Positions 58,205 to 64,000 of a stretch of 64,000 nucleotides of DNA are shown in pieces. The position numbers and the translations under genes were made by a program. The stretch spans positions 310,001 through 374,000 of the forward strand of contig NZ_JAAQYM010000003.1 of NCBI RefSeq assembly GCF_012986595.1. Reading direction: 5' to 3'. The notes under the pieces are model-generated. The model worked only from the letters and a program-made list of their open reading frames with translations. It ran no database searches and was not told the origin of the DNA. Numbering within the stretch: position 1 is the first letter of the stretch; each line of letters opens with the position of its first letter. This stretch comes from Pseudomonas koreensis. GTDB lineage: Bacteria; Pseudomonadota; Gammaproteobacteria; Pseudomonadales; Pseudomonadaceae.

Positions 58205-58518
58205 GTTCAAGCAATAGCGTTACCGTGCAGATCCTCGACAAAGAATATTCGATCATCTGCCCGCAGGAAGAACGCAGCAATCTGGTCAGTGCCGCACGCT
58301 ACCTGGATGGCAAGATGCGCGAGATCCGCAGCAGCGGCAAAGTCATCGGTGCCGACCGTATCGCCGTAATGGCCGCGCTGAACATCACCCACGACCTCTT
58401 GCACAAAGAAGAGCGCCCGGACATCCAGGCCAGCGGTTCGACCCGTGAACAGGTGCGCGACTTGCTCGATCGTGTCGATCTGGTGCTCGCGACCGATCCG
58501 GACGTCACCAAGGGCTGA
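58201..58518 (+). CDS. zapA: Cell division protein ZapA
   Basis: 105 residues. Stabilises FtsZ bundles. The N-terminal globular part NSVTVQILDKEYSIICPQEERSNLVSAARYLDGKMREIRSSGKVIGADRIAVMAALNITHDLL is the conserved ZapA domain, followed by a coiled coil. Translationally coupled to the ZapB-like gene. 6S RNA and ygfA follow, the classical arrangement. Confidence 0.95.
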   Translation: MSSSNSVTVQILDKEYSIICPQEERSNLVSAARYLDGKMREIRSSGKVIGADRIAVMAALNITHDLLHKEERPDIQASGSTREQVRDLLDRVDLVLATDPDVTKG

Positions 58519-58537
58519 TTCAACTGGCCGCTTGAGG

Positions 58538-58543
58538 TATACT
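58538..58543 (+). promoter_or_regulatory. -10 element of the 6S RNA promoter
   Basis: TATACT lies eight bases before the first base of the predicted 6S RNA. No good -35 match is apparent. Confidence 0.6.
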
Positions 58544-58550
58544 CGCGGCA

Positions 58551-58727
58551 CTCCCTGGGGTGCTTGCCAGTTGACGATGTCCCTGAGCCGATTCGCACTA
58601 CCCTGGAAGTTGCACGTTGGGCTGGTGTGCATGTCCGCCAGACGGAAAGCCTTAAAGTCTACTGCATCTTCCACCTTGAACTTTCGGGTTCAAGGGCTAA
58701 GTTGACAGCGGTTCATCCGGGGAGCCT
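58551..58727 (+). ncRNA. ssrS: 6S RNA
   Basis: About 177 nt. Binds the housekeeping RNA polymerase holoenzyme in stationary phase by mimicking an open promoter. Recognised by the pseudomonad 6S blocks tgtccctgagccgat, gtgcatgtccgcc, gacggaaagccttaa and ccttgaactttcgggttcaa (a stable 3' hairpin), and by pairing of the 5' ctccctgggg with the 3' ccggggag ends. The position between zapA and ygfA is diagnostic. Exact ends are estimated. Confidence 0.93.
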
Positions 58728-58733
58728 GATTCG

Positions 58734-58771
58734 AATCCGATGCCGGTTTTTGCCGGCATCGGATTTTTTAT
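58734..58771 (+). terminator. Rho-independent terminator after 6S RNA
   Basis: atccgatgccgg and ccggcatcggat pair across a ttttt-containing loop and are followed by a T-run, just after the 6S RNA and before ygfA. Confidence 0.9.
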
Positions 58772-58807
58772 GCGTGCGTTTTCGCCCTCAACTGCCGAAG
58801 CCGAACC

Positions 58808-59413
58808 ATGACCGAACCTGCGCTGCTGCCCCGCCCGCAACTCCGTCGCCTGCTGCGCAAGGCGCGCCGCGCGCTCACGCCGAGCGAGCAACGCCAGGCC
58901 GCCAAAGGCCTGTTCCGCCAACTGGCGCAAGACCCGCACTTTCGCCGGGCGCGACACCTCTCCCTGTATCTGCCCACCGACGGTGAAATCGATCCGCGCC
59001 TGTTGCTGCGCGAAGCCCAGCGTCGCGGCAAGGCCACTTATCTGCCGGTGCTCAGCGCCTGGCCGCGCACCAAAATGGTCTTTCAGCGTATTCGCCCTGG
59101 TGACAAGCTCAAGCCCAATCGCTTCCGCATTCTCGAACCACGGGCCAATCTTGCCCATCAGCGCAAGATCTGGGCGCTGGATCTGGTGTTGTTGCCATTG
59201 GTGGGGTTTGACGACGTCGGTGGACGCCTGGGGATGGGCGGCGGTTTCTACGACCGCAGCCTGGCGTACCTGGCCCGGCGCAAAAACTGGCGCAAGCCGA
59301 CGCTGTTGGGGCTGGCCCATGAATGTCAGAAGGTCGAACGCTTGGCGCAGGCAAGCTGGGACGTACCGTTGCAGGGCACGGTGACGGACAAGGCGTGGTA
59401 TTTCGCAGAATAG
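58808..59413 (+). CDS. ygfA: 5-formyltetrahydrofolate cyclo-ligase
   Basis: 201 residues. Converts 5-formyl-THF to 5,10-methenyl-THF with ATP. Visible: the N-terminal RRLLRKARRALTPSEQ, the substrate region YLPTDGEIDPRLLL, and the C-terminal GFDDVGGRLGMGGGFYDRSLAYL, the ATP/Mg-binding loop of the family. It follows 6S RNA as in many gammaproteobacteria. Folate one-carbon chemistry links it functionally to gcvT and serA in this window. Confidence 0.95.
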   Translation: MTEPALLPRPQLRRLLRKARRALTPSEQRQAAKGLFRQLAQDPHFRRARHLSLYLPTDGEIDPRLLLREAQRRGKATYLPVLSAWPRTKMVFQRIRPGDKLKPNRFRILEPRANLAHQRKIWALDLVLLPLVGFDDVGGRLGMGGGFYDRSLAYLARRKNWRKPTLLGLAHECQKVERLAQASWDVPLQGTVTDKAWYFAE

Positions 59414-59436
59414 ACGCCGCGCAGATCAGCGGCGTC
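59413..59436. terminator. Hairpin between convergent ygfA and the 51-residue protein gene
   Basis: gacgccgc/gcggcgtc, eight perfect pairs around an eight-base loop, beginning at the last base of the ygfA stop. There is no U-run, so it is a weak terminator candidate. Confidence 0.45.
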
Positions 59437-59447
59437 GCAAGGCAGTT

Positions 59448-59603
59448 TCAGCGTTTGAAAGCGGTCGACTGTTGAACCTGTTGCGCGACTTCTATCGGAG
59501 CATCGGTCTTGCTCGTCCACAGACTTTGCGCATAGCCGGTGGTCACGACGCCCAGGCCGAACAAAATAACCAAAGTCCATAGCAAATCCGGTTTGCGTTT
59601 CAT
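59448..59603 (-). CDS. Small membrane protein, 51 residues, unknown function
   Basis: MKRKPDLLWTLVILFGLGVV then TTGYAQSLWTSKTDAP and a polar tail EVAQQVQQSTAFKR. One hydrophobic segment (about residues 7-24) after a basic start predicts an inner-membrane anchor with a short periplasmic tail. A strong GAGGGGGG ribosome-binding site lies six bases before the ATG. It is convergent with ygfA. I do not recognise a family. The clean RBS, basic-hydrophobic-polar layout and absence of an overlapping gene support it as a real small gene. Confidence 0.72.
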   Translation of the reverse strand: MKRKPDLLWTLVILFGLGVVTTGYAQSLWTSKTDAPIEVAQQVQQSTAFKR

Positions 59604-59798
59604 CGATTGCCCCCCTCAAGGCAGATCATCACGATGACAGCAGCGGTTCCGTTCGTAGCCGTGCAGCAGCGTCAAGCTTTAAAGGCCGGCATTTTGCGAC
59701 AACGTGAACCTCGGCGCAAACGCTGACGTCAACCGACCGTCGGTTTGTCATAAAATTGCCCGACAACCTGCCCAACGACCGCTTGAGGAGCACAAGAC

Positions 59799-60248
59799 AT
59801 GGCCTATTGGCTGATGAAATCCGAGCCCGATGAACTCTCGATCAAAGGCCTGGAGAAACTCGGCACAGCGCGCTGGGACGGGGTTCGCAACTATCAGGCG
59901 CGCAATTTCCTGCGGGCGATGGCGGTGGGGGATGAGTTCTTTTTCTACCATTCCAGCTGCCCGGAGCCGGGGATTGCCGGAATCGGCAAGATTATTCAGG
60001 CGGCGTACCCGGATCCCACCGCACTGGAGCCGGAAAGCCATTACTTCGACCCGAAGGCCACGCCAGAAAAAAACGCCTGGAGCGCAATTGATGTGGCGCA
60101 CGTCGAGACGTTTGCCCGGGTGTTGAAGCTTGATTATCTGAAGCAGCAGACCGCACTGGCCGACATGCCGCTGGTGCAAAAAGGCAGTCGTCTGTCGGTG
60201 ATGCCCGTGACGGCCGAACAGTGGGCCGCGGTGCTCGGCTTGCGCTGA
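59799..60248 (+). CDS. EVE domain-containing protein
   Basis: 149 residues, nearly all one EVE domain (PUA-like fold): YWLMKSEPDELSI at the start, RWDGVRNYQARNFLRAMAVGDEFFFYHS, and VGxxG-type IAGIGKIIQAAYPDP. EVE domains are thought to bind modified bases in nucleic acids. Several appear in phage defence fusions, but this stand-alone form is a common housekeeping protein. GAGGAG precedes the ATG. Ligand not known. Confidence 0.92.
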   Translation: MAYWLMKSEPDELSIKGLEKLGTARWDGVRNYQARNFLRAMAVGDEFFFYHSSCPEPGIAGIGKIIQAAYPDPTALEPESHYFDPKATPEKNAWSAIDVAHVETFARVLKLDYLKQQTALADMPLVQKGSRLSVMPVTAEQWAAVLGLR

Positions 60249-60370
60249 GAACTCCCCGGTCACGGTTTTTACCGGCAAAAAGGGGCTAGGCTTGGCGCTC
60301 ATTTGATTGATATCAAGCGAATGGAACGCTTGAACAGTCAGACTGGACGCCACAGCCGCAGGATGCCCCC

Positions 60371-61336
60371 ATGTCGACGCACAGCCGCTCTTCCCTTTTA
60401 TACGCCGGTTCGCTTCTGGTGCTGCTCGCCGCTGCTGGCGGATTCGGTTACTGGCTGTCGGTCAGCAGCCGTCTGGTCGAAGGACTGTCGATGGGCAACG
60501 GGCGCCTGGAAGCCACCGAAGTGCAGATCGCCAGCAAGACGCCCGGGCGCCTGGCCGAGGTGCTGGTGGATGAAGGCGACAAGGTCAACAAGGGCCAACT
60601 GCTCGCCCGCATGGACACCCGTACCCTCGAAGCCCAGCGGAATCAGGCCGAAGCCGAAGTCTTGCGCGCCCGGGAAAACCTCAACGCCGCCCAGGCCAAT
60701 GTGCAATTGCGCCAGAGCGAACTGCTGCTGGCCCAGCAGGAACTCGGGCGCTCGCAATCACTGTTCAAACACGGTTACGTCAGCGCCCAGATCATCGATC
60801 AATTGCAGTCGCGCATTGGCACCGGCAACGCCGCGGTGACGGCGGCCCGCGCCCAGGTCTCGGCCGTCAGTGCGGCGATCGGTGCGGCGCAGGCCCAGGT
60901 CGCGCAGCTGACCAGCGAGATCGACGACAGCCAGTTGCGCGCGCCGATTGACGGGGTGATCCAGTTGCGCATGGCCGAACCCGGCGAAGTGCTGGGGGCC
61001 GGTGGCCGGGTGTTGCTGCTGATCGATCCCAACGACCAGTACATGAACCTCTACCTCTCAGCTTCTGTGGCCGGACGCCTGACAGTGGGCGACGAGGCGC
61101 GGGTGCTGCTCGATGCCCTGCCCGACAAGCCGTTGCCGGCGAAGATCAGTTTCGTCGCCGGCAAATCGCAGTTCACCCCCAAAGAAGTCGAGACCCGCGA
61201 CGAGCGGCAAAAACTGGTGTTCCGCGTCAAGCTGCGCCTGACCCAGCCCAGCGCCGTACCGCAGGCCAAACCGGGCATGCCCGGCGCGGGTTATGTACGC
61301 ACGGCGCCGATTGCCTGGCCGGCCAATTTGCAATGA
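60371..61336 (+). CDS. HlyD-family periplasmic adaptor (YhiI-like)
   Basis: 321 residues. An N-terminal anchor (about 10-30), then a biotinyl-lipoyl-like domain (EATEVQIASKTPGRLAEVLVDEGDKVNKGQLLARMD), a long alpha-helical hairpin (about 75-175, rich in Gln/Ala heptads), the returning IDGVIQLRMAEPGEVLGAGGRV half-lipoyl segment, and a beta-barrel. It is the membrane-fusion subunit of the ABC system encoded by the next gene, with which it overlaps by four bases. Confidence 0.92.
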   Translation: MSTHSRSSLLYAGSLLVLLAAAGGFGYWLSVSSRLVEGLSMGNGRLEATEVQIASKTPGRLAEVLVDEGDKVNKGQLLARMDTRTLEAQRNQAEAEVLRARENLNAAQANVQLRQSELLLAQQELGRSQSLFKHGYVSAQIIDQLQSRIGTGNAAVTAARAQVSAVSAAIGAAQAQVAQLTSEIDDSQLRAPIDGVIQLRMAEPGEVLGAGGRVLLLIDPNDQYMNLYLSASVAGRLTVGDEARVLLDALPDKPLPAKISFVAGKSQFTPKEVETRDERQKLVFRVKLRLTQPSAVPQAKPGMPGAGYVRTAPIAWPANLQ

Positions 61337-64000
61337 GCAGCCTCGCGGTTCAGGCGAACGCTATCGCGCACCGCTACGGCAAACAGCAAGCGCTGAGCAA
61401 TATCACCTTCAGCCTGCCTGCCGGCACCCGTTGCGGGCTGATCGGCCCCGATGGGGCGGGCAAGTCCAGCCTGCTGGGGCTGATCGCCGGGGTGAAGGTC
61501 TTGCAACAGGGGCAACTGGACGTGCTCGGCGGGCCGATTCAGCAGCGTCGCCATCGCGACACGTTGTATGCACGCATCGCCTTCATGCCCCAGGGACTGG
61601 GCGGCAACCTGTATCCCGAGCTGTCGATCCGCGAAAACATCCAGTTCTTCGCCACGCTGTTCGGCCTGTCGAAAGCCGATAGCGAGCAACGCATGCACAA
61701 CCTGCTGCTCGCCACCGACCTGCTGAAATTCGCCGAGCGCCCCGCCGGCAAGTTGTCTGGCGGCATGAAACAGAAACTCGGCCTGTGCTGCGCGCTGATC
61801 CACGAGCCGGACTTGTTGATCCTCGATGAGCCGACCACCGGCGTCGACCCGCTCTCACGCCGACGTTTCTGGGAGTTGATCGACGACGTACGGCGCCAGC
61901 GCCCGCAGCTGACCCTGTTGGTCGCCACCGCTTACATGGAGGAAGCCGAACAGTTCGAGCATTGCCTGATGCTCGACAACGGCCAATTGATTGCCACCGG
62001 CCTGAGCCGCGAGCTGGCCGCCATCACCCCCAGCGGCAAACTCGATGAGGCCTTCACGCATTTCCAGGGCGACAGTCATCATGATGCTCAGCCGCTGGTG
62101 ATTCCGCCCCGCAGCGGCGGTACCACCGATATCGCGATTGAGGCCCACGACCTGACACTGCGCTTCGGCGACTTCACCGCCGTGGATCACGTCAGCTTCG
62201 CCATCGGTCGCGGCGAGATTTTCGGTTTTCTCGGCTCCAACGGCTGCGGCAAGACCACCACCATGAAAGTCCTGACCGGGCTGATGCCGGCCAGCGAGGG
62301 CAGCGCGACACTGCTGGGCAACCCGGTGGACGCCAAGGACCTGGCCACGCGCAAGCGGGTCGGCTTCATGTCCCAGAGCTTTTCGCTGTATGGCGAACTC
62401 AGTGTGCGGCAGAACCTTGAGCTGCACGCCCGGCTGTTCGATTTGCCCAAGGCCGAAAGCGCGCCACGCATCGAAGCGTTGATCGAGCGCTTCAATCTGC
62501 GCGGCGTAGCTGATCAGCCGTCAGGTGCCCTGCCCCTTGGGCTGCGTCAACGCCTGTCGCTGGCGGTGGCGGTGTTGCACCGCCCGGAAGTGCTGATCCT
62601 TGATGAGCCGACGTCCGGCGTCGACCCCGCAGCCCGCGATGACTTCTGGCGGCTGTTGATCGAACTGTCCCGCGAGCAAGGCGTGACGATTTTCCTCTCC
62701 ACTCATTTCATGAACGAAGCCCAGCGCTGCGACCGCATCTCGCTGATGCACGCCGGCAAGGTCCTGGCGTGCGACACCCCGGCGGCGCTGCAACGTCAGT
62801 TCGCCGGAGAAACGCTGGAAGCCGCTTTCGTGACGTGTCTGGAACAAGCTCAGGGCACCGCCGATTCGCCTCCCGCGAACGAACCGCCGACCGCACCAGT
62901 GGCCGCCGCGCCGCCGCTCAAACAGCGCGGCTTCAGCCTCGGTCGCCTGCTGGCGGTGGCCAGTCGCGAAGGGAAGGAGCTGCTGCGTGACAAGGTGCGC
63001 ATGGCCTTTGCCCTGGCGGGGGCGATTTTCATGATGGTGATTTTCGGCTACGGGATTTCCCTCGACGTGGAAAACCTCGCGTTCGCCGTCTACGACCAGG
63101 ATCAGACACCGCAGAGCCGAACCTATCTGGAAGCCTTTCGCGGCTCGCGCTACTTCGATGAACGGCCGGCCATCCACGACGCACAAGAGCTGCACCGCCG
63201 CCTGCAGCGCTCGGAAATCAAACTCGCGCTGGAAATCCCGCCCGGATTCGGCCGCGACCTGTACGCCGGGCGCCAGCCTGCGGTGGCGGCGTGGCTGGAT
63301 GGCGGCATGCCGTTTCGCGCCGAGACCAGCCGCAACTATGTTGAAGCCGTGCACCTGGCCAATCTGCAACAGTTGGCCGAGCAGAGCAGCCCCGCGATGC
63401 ATCATCAGGCGGGCGCCAGCCTGGAAACCCGCTTTCGCTACAACCAGGATGTGGTCAGCGTCAACGCCATCGGCCCTGGGGTCATGGCGCTGATTCTGGC
63501 GTTCATTCCGGCGATGTTGACCGCGCTGGGCATCGTCCGCGAAAAAGAGCTGGGCTCGATCACCAACTTCTACGCCACGCCCCTGACCCGTCTGGAGTTT
63601 CTGCTGGGCAAACAGGCGCCTTACCTGCTGGTCAGCCTGGTCAATCTGGCGCTGCTGGTGGCGATGAACCGCTGGTTGTTCGGCGTGCCGTTCAAGGGCA
63701 GCCTGCTGACACTGGCCTTCGGCGGCCTGCTGTACGTGCTGGCGACCACCAGCATGGGCCTGCTGATCTCGGCGTTCACCCGTACGCAAATCGCCGCGAT
63801 CCTCGGCACCATGATCATCACCAGCCTGCCAACCATCCAGTTCTCCGGGCTGATCGTGCCGCGCTCTTCGCTGGAAGGTGCGGCCGCGGTGATGGGCATG
63901 CTGTTTCCGGCGGGGCATTTCCTCGACATCGCGGTGGGCACGTTCACCAAAGCGCTGGACCTGCGGCAGCTGTGGCCGCAGTGCCTGGCGCTGTTCGGGT
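61333..64000 (+). CDS. rbbA: ABC transporter ATPase/permease RbbA, 3' truncated by window edge
   Basis: 889 residues visible, open to the window end. It has two fused ATP-binding domains: the first with GPDGAGKSS, LSGGMKQK and LLILDEPTTGVD, the second with GSNGCGKTT, a degenerate signature (PLGLRQR in place of LSGGQ) and LILDEPTSGVD. An ABC-2 permease part follows from about residue 550 (RMAFALAGAIFMMVIFGYGI, then several membrane helices beyond about 715). This matches RbbA/YhiH, described in E. coli as a ribosome-associated ATPase and possible exporter. It starts inside the adaptor stop. A further ABC-2 permease gene usually follows, outside this window. Confidence 0.93.
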   Translation, partial: MSSLAVQANAIAHRYGKQQALSNITFSLPAGTRCGLIGPDGAGKSSLLGLIAGVKVLQQGQLDVLGGPIQQRRHRDTLYARIAFMPQGLGGNLYPELSIRENIQFFATLFGLSKADSEQRMHNLLLATDLLKFAERPAGKLSGGMKQKLGLCCALIHEPDLLILDEPTTGVDPLSRRRFWELIDDVRRQRPQLTLLVATAYMEEAEQFEHCLMLDNGQLIATGLSRELAAITPSGKLDEAFTHFQGDSHHDAQPLVIPPRSGGTTDIAIEAHDLTLRFGDFTAVDHVSFAIGRGEIFGFLGSNGCGKTTTMKVLTGLMPASEGSATLLGNPVDAKDLATRKRVGFMSQSFSLYGELSVRQNLELHARLFDLPKAESAPRIEALIERFNLRGVADQPSGALPLGLRQRLSLAVAVLHRPEVLILDEPTSGVDPAARDDFWRLLIELSREQGVTIFLSTHFMNEAQRCDRISLMHAGKVLACDTPAALQRQFAGETLEAAFVTCLEQAQGTADSPPANEPPTAPVAAAPPLKQRGFSLGRLLAVASREGKELLRDKVRMAFALAGAIFMMVIFGYGISLDVENLAFAVYDQDQTPQSRTYLEAFRGSRYFDERPAIHDAQELHRRLQRSEIKLALEIPPGFGRDLYAGRQPAVAAWLDGGMPFRAETSRNYVEAVHLANLQQLAEQSSPAMHHQAGASLETRFRYNQDVVSVNAIGPGVMALILAFIPAMLTALGIVREKELGSITNFYATPLTRLEFLLGKQAPYLLVSLVNLALLVAMNRWLFGVPFKGSLLTLAFGGLLYVLATTSMGLLISAFTRTQIAAILGTMIITSLPTIQFSGLIVPRSSLEGAAAVMGMLFPAGHFLDIAVGTFTKALDLRQLWPQCLALFG

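Noticed and set aside
59799..60248. EVE-domain gene as part of a phage-defence island
   Set aside because: It stands between housekeeping genes, without restriction, nuclease or NTPase partners.

Overview
The window is chromosomal DNA from a Pseudomonas of the P. fluorescens group. It is GC-rich throughout, it carries several families of intergenic REP palindromes typical of that group, and its gene order follows long blocks I remember from P. aeruginosa PAO1 (rpiA to the spu polyamine genes, then argA/argE to rbbA) with a sulfonate (ssu) block between them. I see no prophage, IS element, CRISPR array, tRNA or rRNA. The one structural RNA recognised is 6S RNA.

1-16 kb. The 3' end of rpiA is followed by two tandem membrane-anchored SdiA-regulated-type proteins. 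Next come a fumarylacetoacetate-hydrolase-family gene and D-2-hydroxyglutarate dehydrogenase, divergent from serA. After these are a DUF4399 protein divergent from a short periplasmic binding protein, a DUF523/TudS protein coupled to an EF-Tu-type prolyl hydroxylase, a DUF2059 protein, an alpha/beta hydrolase, a thioredoxin-like CxC protein and an acyl-homoserine-lactone acylase (hacB). A GlxA-type regulator divergent from an HD hydrolase closes the region.

16-27.6 kb. This is the polyamine uptake and gamma-glutamylation cluster spuB-C-D-E-F-G-H on the minus strand, with divergent spuI. The first gene of the operon, spuA, survives only as a decayed remnant. A TetR regulator follows spuI.

27.6-36.3 kb. 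This is a sulfur-scavenging region: ssuEADCBF, lsfA, an OprD-type porin and a solitary tauA. Several of its exported or abundant products contain almost no Met or Cys.

36.3-50 kb. argA and argE are followed by a CYTH/CHAD triphosphatase, an Lrp-type regulator divergent from a small ACT-like protein, an orphan GspE/PilB ATPase and a DUF2388 protein. The glycine cleavage genes come next, with gcvP separated from gcvH-gcvT by an oppositely oriented DegT-family aminotransferase.

50-64 kb. An iron(III) permease and binding protein lack a local ATPase gene. They are followed by ubiI, a DUF4442 protein, ubiH, pepP and ygfB, then divergent zapB-like, zapA, 6S RNA and ygfA. The end holds a 51-residue membrane protein, an EVE-domain protein, a HlyD-type adaptor and the truncated ABC ATPase/permease RbbA.

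Sixteen REP doublets of four sequence families punctuate the window. Eight lie between convergent gene ends, seven behind the 3' end of a gene in a tandem pair, and one in a divergent promoter region. References to PAO1 gene order and to characterised homologues are from memory and were not checked by a search.
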